Below the pieces are notes generated by a model. The model saw only the letters and a program-made list of their open reading frames with translations, made no database searches and had not been told where the DNA came from. Positions 1 to 8,921 of a stretch of DNA of 64,000 bases are shown piece after piece. Origin of the DNA: Betaproteobacteria bacterium. GTDB taxonomy: Bacteria; Pseudomonadota; Gammaproteobacteria; Burkholderiales; Thiobacillaceae. How positions within the stretch are numbered: the first letter of the stretch is position 1; the number at the start of each line of letters is the position of its first letter. The position numbers and the translations under genes are program-made. The stretch covers positions 1-64,000 of the forward strand of contig JACRNB010000002.1 of NCBI GenBank assembly GCA_016219425.1. The letters are read 5' to 3'.

Positions 1-434
1 TCCCCCCCTTTCCCAAAGGGGGGCAGGGGGGATTTCTGCGCCGGTTCGCCCAGCCACCGTCGCTAAATCCCCCTCACTCCCCCTTTGGAAAAGGGGGAAG
101 CCACGCGTGGAAACGTCTGCGCAACCCCAACGGTTTCCCCCCCTTTCCCAAAGGGGGGCAGGGGGGATTTCTGAGCCGGTCCGCCTGGCCACCGCCGTCA
201 AATCCCCCTCACTCCCCCTTTGGAAAAGGGGGAAGGCGCGCGTGGAGGCGTCCGCGCAACCCCACCGGTTTCCCCCCCTTTCCCAAAGGGGGGCAGGGGG
301 GATTTCTGGGCCGGTCCGCCCTGCCACCGTCGCTAAATCCCCCTCACTCCCCCTTTGGAAAAGGGGGAAGGCGCGCGTGGAAGCGTCCGCGCAACCCCAC
401 CGGTTTCCCCCCCTTTTCCAAAGCGGGAAGCCGC
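1..434. repeat. 135-bp palindromic tandem repeat array 1
   Basis: This gene-free stretch holds three full copies and a partial copy of a unit whose landmark (a T followed by a run of seven Cs) recurs at 1, 136, 271 and 406, an exact 135-bp period. Each unit has two palindromic parts, one of the form CCCCCCTTTCCCAAAGGGGGG and one of the form CCCCCTTTGGAAAAGGGGG, joined by less symmetric linkers. The array runs off the left edge and stops about 40 bp before the spike gene. Open frames through it are repeat artefacts. Confidence 0.93.
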
Positions 435-471
435 GGGGGCTCGCCGTGGCGCTCAAGACGGAGCGCGTGAC

Positions 472-1110
472 ATGACCCCTCACAGCCTGGGCGCCCTGCA
501 TGACCTCCACCTGGCGCAGGTGCTGGATAACGACGACCCGGAGACCCGTGGCCGTGTCCGGGTGCGCCTGCACAGCACCGGCCTGGAGTTGTGGGCCGCC
601 GTCATGGCCCAGAGCGCCGGGCAGGGCTATGGCCTCGCCTGCCTGCCGCGCAAGGACGAGCAGGTGATCCTCGCCTTCGTCCGCCCCGAAACCCCGGTGG
701 TGCTGGGCGCGTTGTGGAGCGGGACCGGCAGCGCGCCGGAAGACGCCGCTCCGGCGCAGGAGCGTTACCTGTTGCAGACCCCCGCGGGCGTCAAGGTGTT
801 GCTGGACGACCAATCGCCCAGGGCGCAGATCGAAACCCCCGCCGGCTACCGCCTCACCATCGACGACCAGGGCGGCGGCGCGATCACCCTGGAGAAGGGC
901 GGCGAGCGCATCGAGATGACCGCCTCCGGCATCACCATCACCAGTTCCGCCCAGGTCAAGGTGGAAGCCAGTCAGGTCAGCGTCTCCGCCAGCATGGTTC
1001 AGGTGGACGCCCCCATGAGCAAATTCTCCGGCGTGGTGCAGTGCGACAGCCTCGTCGCCAACAGCGTGGTCAGCAGCAGCTACACACCAGGCGCGGGGAA
1101 CGTATGGTGA
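472..1110 (+). CDS. eCIS/phage baseplate spike protein, gpV/gp5 type
   Basis: A 212-aa protein of the baseplate assembly V / gp5 OB-fold family, the needle-tip spike of contractile tails. The first ~85 residues read like the OB domain (V-L-D-N-D-D-P-E-T-R-G-R-V-R-V near residue 17, then a G-Y-G-L-A-C-L-P-R-K-D-E-Q-V motif). The C-terminal third is a run of short alternating V/S/T strands (I-T-I-T-S-S-A-Q-V-K-V), as expected for the trimeric beta-helical needle. The frame stays open upstream into the repeat array, but homology-like sequence starts at the ATG at 472. It is shorter than Afp8/VgrG fusions, so the gp27-like (late control D) half is probably a separate gene to the left. It overlaps the next gene by 7 nt. 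Confidence 0.85.
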   Translation: MTPHSLGALHDLHLAQVLDNDDPETRGRVRVRLHSTGLELWAAVMAQSAGQGYGLACLPRKDEQVILAFVRPETPVVLGALWSGTGSAPEDAAPAQERYLLQTPAGVKVLLDDQSPRAQIETPAGYRLTIDDQGGGAITLEKGGERIEMTASGITITSSAQVKVEASQVSVSASMVQVDAPMSKFSGVVQCDSLVANSVVSSSYTPGAGNVW

Positions 1111-2687
1111 CCCGCTGCGGCCACGCCCCCACCCTGCACGCCCCCTGGTTCGCCGACCCGGCGGATGGCGTCACCCTGCACCGCTACCTGGACGAGCAGT
1201 TCGTCCCCCGCTTCCTGCAAGACGCTCAGGCAGGCCGCCTCACGCGCAACGCCGACAGCACCTGGCGCGACGAAGACCGCTTCGCCTACCCGGACCACCC
1301 CACGCTGCGCCTGCCCATGCACCGCGCCTTCTACCTCGCCTGCTGCGAGGTGAGCTGCGACGCCCCCGGTCTGCCCGCGCTGGACCCGGCGCGGGTGGTT
1401 TCCGCCGGGTTGGTGGTGCGGCGCGGCGCGGGCGCTACAGGGGCCATGCGCTGGATGGTGCGGGAAAGCGTGCCCCAGGGCTGGCAGGGAGGGGCCGTAC
1501 CGGACTACGAACCGGACGAATACCGCCGCCTGCGCCAGCGCAAGCTGGTGGCGGAACGCTTCCCGGAGCCCGCCTACAGCGGCGAGGAGACCGGCCCCAT
1601 GCACCCGCTGCATCTGCGCGTGAGTCACGCCGGCGGCTTCGCCCGCACCCACACCTTGCTCTGGGGCTACGTCCCCCTGGGCGGCGCGGTGCGCGTGGAC
1701 GGCCCGGCCAGCGCCCCGGCGGAAGAGCCCGACTACGCCGCCGAATACGCCTGGCCCGTGGGGAGCCAGGGCGAGGCGGACTGGGCGCCGGAGCACGGCC
1801 AGATGGTGCAGGACGGCCTGGCCTCGGAGCCCCTGCGCCAGTTGCTGGACGCGCTGCTCAACCGCTACCGCGCGCAGGACGCCGCCAACCCCGACAACGA
1901 AGCCCTGCGCACCCTGCTGGGCCTGATCTCCTTCCTCGACGCGGAGGCGAAACCGGCCTGCACCCTGCTCGCCTACCTGGAGCGCCGCGCCGAGCCCCTT
2001 ATGGAATGGCTTTCCCGCATCGAACGCGAAGAGCAGAACCTGGACGACTGGCCCCTGCCCGCGCACGACGGCGCAGATGAACCGGAGTCCGAGGCCGAGC
2101 TCGACCGCATGGAATGGAGCCTCGCCCTCACCGAACTCCAGGCCGGCTTCCTGCGTGAACTGCTGATCCTGCGCGCCCGTAGCGCCGTCGCCGCCAACGA
2201 CCACGGCATCGCCATCCCCCGCTTCGGGCAGGAGCAGGACGACGTGTTCCATGTGCGCGTCTTCCTGCGCTACCGCACCGAAGGGGGCTGCGAACGCACC
2301 CTTTGGGGACCGGCCAGCCAGCCCTTCCGCGTCGCCTCGCCGCTGGAGCCCCAGGCGCAGCGGCCCATCCTCGTCGCCCTGCCGGACCTGGCCGACCTCA
2401 AGCGCGGCGGCCCGCGCGGCATCACCTTCCACGCCCCCAAGGCCCTGGCCGACAAGCTGCGTCGGCTCAAGTTCAAGATGGACGTGGAAGAGGGCGGTCC
2501 CGGCAACCCGGCGGGGGCCTGTTTCGGCTTCAGTTTCAGCCTGCCCATCATCACCCTCTGCGCCATGATCCTGCTGATGATCGTCCTCAACCTGCTGAAC
2601 TTCCTGTTCCGCTGGCTGCCCTTCGCCTTCCTCGCCATTCCCCGCCTGTGCCTGCGCGCCCTGGGCAAGACCGGAGGCGGATCATGA
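1104..2687 (+). CDS. eCIS-cluster protein of unknown function with C-terminal membrane segment
   Basis: A 527-aa protein that I cannot assign to a named family. It is mostly soluble and acidic. A basic stretch near residues 450-465 (K-L-R-R-L-K-F-K-M) and a Gly-rich linker precede about 50 very hydrophobic residues (F-S-L-P-I-I-T-L-C-A-M-I-L-L-M-I), which read as one long or two short membrane helices. The start is the ATG overlapping the spike stop; its own stop overlaps the gp25 start (ATGA), so the three genes are translationally coupled. Standard Afp-like clusters place gp25 directly after the spike, so the position is unusual. Inference: a membrane-interacting component or anchor of the injection machine. 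The cluster role is supported only by context. Confidence 0.8.
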   Translation: MVTRCGHAPTLHAPWFADPADGVTLHRYLDEQFVPRFLQDAQAGRLTRNADSTWRDEDRFAYPDHPTLRLPMHRAFYLACCEVSCDAPGLPALDPARVVSAGLVVRRGAGATGAMRWMVRESVPQGWQGGAVPDYEPDEYRRLRQRKLVAERFPEPAYSGEETGPMHPLHLRVSHAGGFARTHTLLWGYVPLGGAVRVDGPASAPAEEPDYAAEYAWPVGSQGEADWAPEHGQMVQDGLASEPLRQLLDALLNRYRAQDAANPDNEALRTLLGLISFLDAEAKPACTLLAYLERRAEPLMEWLSRIEREEQNLDDWPLPAHDGADEPESEAELDRMEWSLALTELQAGFLRELLILRARSAVAANDHGIAIPRFGQEQDDVFHVRVFLRYRTEGGCERTLWGPASQPFRVASPLEPQAQRPILVALPDLADLKRGGPRGITFHAPKALADKLRRLKFKMDVEEGGPGNPAGACFGFSFSLPIITLCAMILLMIVLNLLNFLFRWLPFAFLAIPRLCLRALGKTGGGS

Positions 2688-3079
2688 AAACACCCAGCCT
2701 GCTCAGTCTGCCCCTGCTGGACGGCGTGGACGCCCACGGACGCCTGAACTGGACCGCCGGCAACAAGAGCCTGCGCGAATGCATGTTGAACATCCTGCTC
2801 ACCAACCCGGGCGAGCGGATCATGCGCGCCGAGTTTGGCGCCGGCCTGCGCAACTTCATCCACTACCCCAACAACGAAACCACCCGCAGCCTCATCGCCG
2901 ACGCCGCCCGCCGCGCCCTGGAACGCTGGGAACCGCGCGTGAACGTGGAAGAGGTGAGCGTGCTGGACGACCCGCGCCACCTCTCCCAGGTCACCCTCTC
3001 CATCCGCTACCGCATCCGCCTGGACGGCAGCCGCGAGCGGCTGGATTTCTCTCTCAGCCTGGGGGGGAGCGCGCCATGA
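2684..3079 (+). CDS. gp25/GPW-like baseplate wedge protein
   Basis: A 131-aa protein with the GPW/gp25 signature: S-L-R-E-C-M-L-N-I-L-L-T-N-P-G-E-R near residues 29-45, R-A-E-F-G-A-G-L-R-N-F next, and a C-terminal strand region (V-T-L-S-I-R-Y-R-I). This family is the lysozyme-like wedge subunit at the sheath-baseplate junction in phages, T6SS (TssE) and eCIS (Afp9). The size is typical. The ATG overlaps the preceding stop. Repeat array 2 follows immediately, so any coupling to baseplate J must pass through about 500 nt of strongly structured RNA. Confidence 0.93.
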   Translation: MKTPSLLSLPLLDGVDAHGRLNWTAGNKSLRECMLNILLTNPGERIMRAEFGAGLRNFIHYPNNETTRSLIADAARRALERWEPRVNVEEVSVLDDPRHLSQVTLSIRYRIRLDGSRERLDFSLSLGGSAP

Positions 3080-3096
3080 CCCTTCGGACCCGCCCC

Positions 3097-3582
3097 GGTT
3101 TTTCCCCCCTTTTGAAAAGGGAGAAGCCACGCGTGGAAACGTCCGCGCAACCCCAACGGTTTCCCCCCCTTTCCCAAAGGGGGGCAGGGGGGATTTCTGA
3201 GCCGGCCCACCCAGCCACCGTCGCCAAATCCCCCTCACTCCCCCTTTGGAAAAGGGGGAAGGCGCGCGTGGAAGCGTCTGCGCGGACCCAACGGTTTCCC
3301 CCCCTTTCCCAAAGGGGGGCAGGGGGGATTTCTGAGCCGGCTCGCTTAGCCACCGTCGCCAAATCCCCCTCACTCCCCCTTTGGAAAAGGGGGAAGCGCA
3401 GCCCCACCGGTGTTCCCCCCTTTCCCAAAGGGGGGCAGGGGGGATTTCTGAGCCGGCCCGCCCGGCCACCGTCGCTAAATCCCCCTCACTCCCCCTTTGG
3501 AAAAGGGGGAAGGCGCGCGTGGAAACGTCTGCGCAACCCCAACGGTTTCCCCCCCCTTTCCCAAAGAGGAAAGGCGCCTGAC
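3097..3582. repeat. 135-bp palindromic tandem repeat array 2
   Basis: This fills the 545-nt gap between the gp25 and baseplate J genes. The T-C-run landmark occurs at 3162, 3297, 3414 and 3548. Spacing is therefore 135, 117 (an 18-nt loss) and 134 bp. Both ends stop inside a truncated hairpin. The linker sequence matches array 1 closely. No gene is supported here; open frames in both strands share the same repeat-encoded peptide. Confidence 0.93.
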
Positions 3583-3624
3583 CACCGTCGCCTCCCCATG
3601 ACTGAACCGCGCTAGGACTCCCCC

Positions 3625-5817
3625 ATGCCCCTGCCCTTACCCAACCTCGATGACCGCCGCTTCGACGATCTGGTGAAAGAGGCCCAGGCCCGACTCGCGC
3701 GCAACCTGCCGGAACTGGCCCAGACCTCCCCCGGCGACCCGGTGCATGCCCTGGTGGACGTATTCGCCTGGCTTACCGAGACCATCCTCTACCGCGCCAA
3801 TCAGATCCCCGAACGCCAACGCCGCGCCTTTCTCAACCTGCTCCAGCTCCCCCTGCGCCCGGCCCGGCCCGCGCGCGGCGTGGTCTGCATCGACGCCGAA
3901 GCCAAGGCCGCGCTACCCGCGCTGGTGAAGGCCGAAAGCGCCCTCAAGGGCGCGGGCGAGACCACCTTCAGCAGCGAAGGCGAGGTGCAGCCCACGCCTT
4001 TGGAACTGCGCCTGCTCATCAAATCCCCCCTCGCGGACGACCTGCTCGCCGGGCTGGGCGTGAGCAAGGAGCAACTGCGCGAGCAATACGGCGTGGAGCC
4101 CGCCAGCTTCACGCCGCTAAGCCTCACCGCCGGGCGCGACCCCATCGACCTGGGTGCGGCCCTGGACCGCCGCCTCTACCTCGCCCTGTGCTGCCCCAAA
4201 TCGCTCATCGCCGAGGCCGACGCGCTGCGCGCCGTCCTCGCCGGCATCACCCTCAACCTGGGTCTGGCCCCGCTGGACGAGGCGGACGGCGATCCGACCC
4301 ACACCTCCGCGCCGCGCCGCCTGCTCTGGGAACTGGCCTGGCAGCCCGCCGGCGGCGACCTCAAATGGCTGCCGCTGGAATGGGTGAGCGACAGTTCCGA
4401 CGGCGCGCGCCGCGCCGGGGTAGCGCGCCTGCGCCTGCCCCGCTCCGCAGACTTCCTCCAGGCCCCCGCCGCCGCCGACCCCCGCTTCGCCGGCTATGGC
4501 GAGGCCCCGCCGGAAGCGCCCGCGGACCTGGCGCAAGGGCAGCTCCTGTTCTGGTTGCGCCTCTCCTGCCCGCGCGAGGCGGACCTGAAACTGGGCTGGC
4601 TCGGCGTCAACGCGGTGGAAGTGACGGGGCAGGGCATCGTGCAGAACCAGATGCTGGGCCGGGGCACGGGCCGCCCCGACCAGGTGCTGGCCTTGTCGCA
4701 TCCCGACGTGGACGCCGCCAGCCTTAGCCTCCAGGTGGAGGAGGGCGGTGAAGTGGGCGGCGTCTGGATCGACTGGACCCCGGTCGAGCACTTCGCCGCC
4801 AGCGCCGCCGAGAGCCGCGTCTATCGCCTGGACGCCGCCGCCGGCCTGATCCAGTTTGGCGACGGCCAGTGCGGCAAACGTCCCCCCGCCCGCGCCGGCA
4901 TCCGCGCCCTGGTCTACCGGCACGGCGGCGGCAGCGCCACCAACCTCCCCGCCAAGGGCATCAAGGAACTGCACGGCGGCGGCAGCGGCCTCAAGCTGCG
5001 CCACGAATGGCCCACCCAGGGCGGCGTGGACGCCGAGACCGTGGCTCAGGCGGAACAGCGCATCCCCGCCTTCCTCACCCACCGCGACCGCGCCGTCACG
5101 CGCGACGACTACGCCCTGCTGGCGCGCGACAACCCGATCAACCCCGTAGCGCGGGCCGATGCCGTGCCCGGCTTCCTCCCCGGCGTCAGCCTCGCCACGG
5201 TGCGGCGCAAGGTTCCCGGCGTGGTCAGCGTGTTCGTCCTGCCGGGCGCCGCCCCCGCCCTGGGCGCGGCGCCCCGCCCCAGCGCCGGGCTGCTGCGGGA
5301 CGTGTACGACTACCTCGCCGCGCGCATCCCCCTGGGCACGGAGTTGTACGTCTTGAGCCCCCAGTTCCAGCCGATTTCCGTCGCGATCTCCCTGGAAGCG
5401 ACCGACCCGGACCAGGAACAGCAGGTGTTCGCAGCGGTCCAGGCGGCGTTGCTCAACTACCTCTGGTCCCTCGCGCCGGGCGGTTCCGCGGGCAAGGGCT
5501 GGCCCCTGGGCCGCGCAGTGGAGATCAACGAACTCGCCACCCAGGCCGCGCGCGTGGCAGGGGTGGAAGCGGTGAACCAGACCCGCCTGTTCTATCAAGA
5601 CCTGCCCAGCGGCGCGTGGCTGGAACTGAGCGAGGCGCAATCCCTGCCCCTGGCCGACTACCAGTTACCGGAACTCATGGCCATGACCCTGGAGTCCGGC
5701 GAGGGCGCCCCCGCCGGCCCCAGCGGCTACGCCCCGGACAGCGCCGCCAACACCGGCCCGGCGGCAGCAGGAACGGCCACCGCCGTGCCGGTGCCCGTGA
5801 TCCCGGACAAATGCTGA
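3625..5817 (+). CDS. eCIS baseplate J-like protein (Afp11 type)
   Basis: A 730-aa baseplate assembly protein J family member, the large wedge protein that links central hub and sheath. It opens with L-P-N-L-D-D-R-R-F-D-D-L-V-K-E-A, then P-G-D-P-V-H-A-L-V-D-V-F-A-W-L-T-E. The core contains an I-Q-F-G-D-G-Q-C-G-K-R-P-P motif near residue 412 (compare the FGDG..G..P motif of the family) and R-D-R-A-V-T-R-D-D-Y-A-L-L-A near residue 490. The length matches the long eCIS/actinobacterial-type subfamily rather than phage P2 J (~300 aa). The C-terminal ~40 residues are Ala/Pro/Gly-rich. The ATG is preceded by repeat array 2, with no strong ribosome binding site visible. Confidence 0.92.
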   Translation: MPLPLPNLDDRRFDDLVKEAQARLARNLPELAQTSPGDPVHALVDVFAWLTETILYRANQIPERQRRAFLNLLQLPLRPARPARGVVCIDAEAKAALPALVKAESALKGAGETTFSSEGEVQPTPLELRLLIKSPLADDLLAGLGVSKEQLREQYGVEPASFTPLSLTAGRDPIDLGAALDRRLYLALCCPKSLIAEADALRAVLAGITLNLGLAPLDEADGDPTHTSAPRRLLWELAWQPAGGDLKWLPLEWVSDSSDGARRAGVARLRLPRSADFLQAPAAADPRFAGYGEAPPEAPADLAQGQLLFWLRLSCPREADLKLGWLGVNAVEVTGQGIVQNQMLGRGTGRPDQVLALSHPDVDAASLSLQVEEGGEVGGVWIDWTPVEHFAASAAESRVYRLDAAAGLIQFGDGQCGKRPPARAGIRALVYRHGGGSATNLPAKGIKELHGGGSGLKLRHEWPTQGGVDAETVAQAEQRIPAFLTHRDRAVTRDDYALLARDNPINPVARADAVPGFLPGVSLATVRRKVPGVVSVFVLPGAAPALGAAPRPSAGLLRDVYDYLAARIPLGTELYVLSPQFQPISVAISLEATDPDQEQQVFAAVQAALLNYLWSLAPGGSAGKGWPLGRAVEINELATQAARVAGVEAVNQTRLFYQDLPSGAWLELSEAQSLPLADYQLPELMAMTLESGEGAPAGPSGYAPDSAANTGPAAAGTATAVPVPVIPDKC

Positions 5818-5849
5818 GGCCCACCATGCAAAAACCAACAGCCACCCAG

Positions 5850-6285
5850 CACCTCACCCCTCTTTGGCAAAGGGGGAAGCCACGCGTGGAAACGTCCGCG
5901 CAACCCCGCCGGTTTTCCCCCCTTTCCCAAAGGGGGGCAGGGGGGATTCCTGAGCCGGCCCGCCTGGCCACCGTCGCCAAATCCCCCTCACTCCCCCTTT
6001 GGAAAAGGGGGAAGGCGCGCGTGGAAACGTCAGCGCAACCCCGCCGGTTTCCCCCCCTTTCCCAAAGGGGGGCAGGGGGGATTTCTGAGCCGGCCCGCCC
6101 AGCCACCGCCGCCAAATCCCCCTCATTCCCCCTTTGGAAAAGGGGGAAGGCGCGCGTGGAGGCGTCTGCGCAACCCCACCGGTTTCCCCCCCTTTCCCAA
6201 AGGGGGGCAGGGGGGATTTCTGAGCCGGCCTGCCTAGCCACCGCCGCCAAATCCCCCTCACTCCCCCTTTCCCAAAGGATGAGAC
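5850..6285. repeat. 135-bp palindromic tandem repeat array 3
   Basis: This occupies the ~500-nt gap between baseplate J and the P2-I-like gene. The landmark recurs at 5915, 6050 and 6185, again exactly 135 bp apart. It begins and ends in truncated hairpins, like the other arrays. The repeat orientation relative to the genes is the same in all three arrays. Confidence 0.93.
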
Positions 6286-6319
6286 CCCGCTGTTCTGCCG
6301 CGGAGGATAGGAACTGAAT

Positions 6320-8707
6320 ATGGACAGCAACGGCGCACGTTTCCTGCTTCTCAACTCGGCGGAGGATTTCGCTGGGGAATCCACCGACTGCGGCTGGGAC
6401 GCCCGCCTGGACGCCTTTGCCCTGGCCCGTCGTGACACCCCGCGCCTGCCTGCGTTGCCTGCCGCCGAAGCCCTGGCCGCCTGGGCTGCCGCGCGTCCGC
6501 TGGTGCAGGACGGCCACGGCCAGTACGGACGCCTTTCTCCGGATGGCCTGCGTTTTGAATACGCCCTGCGCTGGCCTTGCGCCGAGACCGACTGGCAGCC
6601 GGTGCTGGCCAGCGCGCCGGAAGGCGTCACCCGCGCCAAGTCCGCCAATGAACTCAGCCTGGACCCGGTGGACCCGCCCCCCGGCGCGGTGTTCATCGAA
6701 CTCGCCCTGGGCGGCGACGGTCTCGCGGCCCTGGCCTGGAGCAACGGTGCGGATCGGCACGGCCTCACCCTGGTGCACCTGCGCCAGCGCTGGCAGGTGC
6801 AACTGCCGTTGCCCTTCGCTCCGGTGCGTCTGGCGGTGGATGCGGACCAGCATGTCTGGGTGACGGGCGATGCGGATCTCGCCCTGTGCCGGGGCCGTCC
6901 GCTGCCCCAGGAATACAACGCGCAGCCGGATCGCTTTGAACCCGCCCAGGCCAACCCGGACCCGCCGCGCCTGCTGTGGCGCACCGCGCTGTCCGGCCTG
7001 GACGGCGTCCTCGGCCTCGCCACGGACGCGGAATACGTCTACCTGCTCGCCCGCCAGGGAGCGACGGGCCAGTCCATCCTGTGCCGCAGCCGCAGCGAGC
7101 GCGCCGACGCGGTGATGCAGACCTACCCGGTCGATGCCGCGCTGCCCTTCGCCACGGACCTCGCCGGCAACGGCAGCCGCCTGTTCCTGCTCGCCCCCCT
7201 GGACGCCGCTGCGGAACAGGACTCCCGCTGCGACTGCGCCGTCGCCCTCCTGCACGACGGCGACGCCCCGGCGGCGCTGCGGGTGGAAGAACGCTGGCCC
7301 ATGCTCTCGCTTGCCTCGCCGCGCTTCGTGGGCGGGCTGGATGGCCAGGTGCGCTATTTGGCCCGTGACCGCGCCCGCGCCCTCCACCCCCTGGCCCAGG
7401 CCCGCTTCGTGCAGGCGGGCGAGGCCGTCCTGAGCGAGGGTCTGGATGCCGGCCAGCCCGACACCTGCTGGCACAAGCTCAACCTCACCGTCCGCATCCC
7501 CCCCGGCTGCGCCCTCACCATCGCCTGCCGCGCGGCGGACGACTTCGACGCCCTGCAAGCCCTGCCCTGGGAAGAGCAGCCGGAACCCTTGCCACTTCCA
7601 TCCCCGGCGGGAGAGGGCGGCGTCTGCGGGACGCCTACCGGCGCACCCGTCCCGATGCCGCACGAAATCCTCCTTCAGCGCGCCAATGGCCGTGTGCGCC
7701 AGATCCGGGGCCGCTACCTGCAACTGCGCCTGCGCCTGTCCGGGGACGGGCGCGCCACCCCGGCCCTGCACGCCCTGCGCGCCTGGTACCCACGCTTTTC
7801 CTGGCAGGAGGCCTACCTGCCGCAACACTTCCACCAGCAGGAGCGCCCCGCGGAGATCACCCCCGCCGCGCCCGAGGCCGCCAACGCCGCCGACCTGCGC
7901 GAACGCCTGCTCGCCACCCTGGAAAGCCTGCTCACCCCCATCGAAGACCGCATCGCCGCCAGCGAGACCCTGCTGTACCCGGAATCCATGCCAGTGCAAC
8001 GCCTGGACGCGCTGGCCGCGAGCCTGGGCGGCAGGCTGCCCGCCCACTGGCCCGAGGCGCGGCGGCGCACCTGGCTCAAGTATCTGGGCCTGATGCAGCG
8101 CCATCGCGGCCTCCATTCCGGCCTGTGCCTGGCCCTGGACATCGCCACCGACGGCGGCGTGAGCCGGGGCCAGGTCGTGCCGGTGGAAAACTTCCGCCTG
8201 CGCCGCACCCTGGGCACGGTGCTGGGCATCGACCTGAGCGACGACGCCCACCCTCTCACTCTGGGCACGGCTCAGTCCGGCAACAGCATCGTCGGCGACA
8301 GCCTCATCCTCACGGATGACGATGCGCGCGAATTCCTCGCCCTGTTCGCGCCGGAACTGGCCCAGAGCCAGCAGGACCGCCGCGCCGTGGCCGACCTGTT
8401 CGACCGCTACGCGCGCCGCATCACCGTCGTCCTGCACGGCCCCGCCCGAGCGCAGCGCCGCGCCATCGAACAGGTATTGCCGGAGCAGATTCCCGCCCAT
8501 TGCCAATGGGTGATCCGCGAGACCGAACATCCCTTCGTGCTCGGCCTGTCACCGCTGCTGGGCATCGACACCTACCTCCAGCGCGAACCCGGCTTCCGCC
8601 GCGTAACCCTCAACCGCACCCGCCTGGGACGCGGCGATCTGCTGATCAACCCCACTGCCCTGGCGCCGGAACATGCCGCGCCGGGGCGGGGGGAGGGGAG
8701 GGTATGA
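6320..8707 (+). CDS. eCIS tail/baseplate protein with C-terminal P2-I-like domain (Afp12 type)
   Basis: A 795-aa protein. The last ~270 residues resemble the phage tail protein I domain of long eCIS wedge proteins: L-R-E-R-L-L-A-T-L-E-S-L-L-T-P-I-E-D-R-I, then L-Y-P-E-S-M-P-V-Q-R-L-D-A-L-A and a cluster ending G-L-C-L-A-L-D-I-A-T-D-G-G-V. The first ~500 residues are beta-rich, with repeated short blade-like stretches (L-A-V-D-A-D-Q-H-V-W-V-T-G; L-A-T-D-A-E-Y-V-Y-L-L-A-R), suggesting a propeller-like decoration. It directly follows baseplate J apart from repeat array 3. The ATG at 6320 is the first start after the array. Family assignment rests on motif reading and position. Confidence 0.85.
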   Translation: MDSNGARFLLLNSAEDFAGESTDCGWDARLDAFALARRDTPRLPALPAAEALAAWAAARPLVQDGHGQYGRLSPDGLRFEYALRWPCAETDWQPVLASAPEGVTRAKSANELSLDPVDPPPGAVFIELALGGDGLAALAWSNGADRHGLTLVHLRQRWQVQLPLPFAPVRLAVDADQHVWVTGDADLALCRGRPLPQEYNAQPDRFEPAQANPDPPRLLWRTALSGLDGVLGLATDAEYVYLLARQGATGQSILCRSRSERADAVMQTYPVDAALPFATDLAGNGSRLFLLAPLDAAAEQDSRCDCAVALLHDGDAPAALRVEERWPMLSLASPRFVGGLDGQVRYLARDRARALHPLAQARFVQAGEAVLSEGLDAGQPDTCWHKLNLTVRIPPGCALTIACRAADDFDALQALPWEEQPEPLPLPSPAGEGGVCGTPTGAPVPMPHEILLQRANGRVRQIRGRYLQLRLRLSGDGRATPALHALRAWYPRFSWQEAYLPQHFHQQERPAEITPAAPEAANAADLRERLLATLESLLTPIEDRIAASETLLYPESMPVQRLDALAASLGGRLPAHWPEARRRTWLKYLGLMQRHRGLHSGLCLALDIATDGGVSRGQVVPVENFRLRRTLGTVLGIDLSDDAHPLTLGTAQSGNSIVGDSLILTDDDAREFLALFAPELAQSQQDRRAVADLFDRYARRITVVLHGPARAQRRAIEQVLPEQIPAHCQWVIRETEHPFVLGLSPLLGIDTYLQREPGFRRVTLNRTRLGRGDLLINPTALAPEHAAPGRGEGRV

Positions 8708-8770
8708 AGCCTGTCAGGTTTCACGCGGAACGGCATGGAGCCGTTGTGAAGAGGCGGACACCCCTGCCTG

Positions 8771-8849
8771 TAGGAGCCCGGCTGTGCCGGGCGATAGCAA
8801 CCTGCGGCCAGAGCGGGCCGGCTTATCGCCCGGCGCAGCCGGGCTCCTG
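8771..8849. repeat. REP-like inverted pair (TAGGAGCCCGGCTG family)
   Basis: Two facing copies of a GC-rich palindrome, left arm TAGGAGCCCGGCTGTGCC and right arm GGCGCAGCCGGGCTCCT, lie in the 214-nt gap before the next eCIS gene. The same element recurs singly at 48893, 51363 and 52319. It could form a long hairpin. A short open frame reading through it is not supported as a gene. Confidence 0.85.
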
Positions 8850-8921
8850 CGAAGTTCCAGCGATGTTGTACCTTGCCAAATGGATGACCCCGGTTAAACC
8901 GGAATTCAGAGGAGAACCCGA

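Noticed and set aside
1-434. CRISPR array
   Set aside because: Units are 135 bp, palindromic throughout, and the intervals between hairpins are conserved linkers rather than unique spacers; no cas genes are present.
107-475. Open frame with repeated R-F-P-P-L-S-Q-R-G-A-G-G-I-S peptide
   Set aside because: It is a translation of the 135-bp repeat; the same peptide appears in arrays 2 and 3 in several frames, with no independent coding evidence.
5675-8530. 951-codon minus-strand open frame under baseplate J and P2-I-like genes
   Set aside because: The composition is typical of GC-driven antisense frames, and it crosses a repeat array; the plus-strand genes have family motifs.
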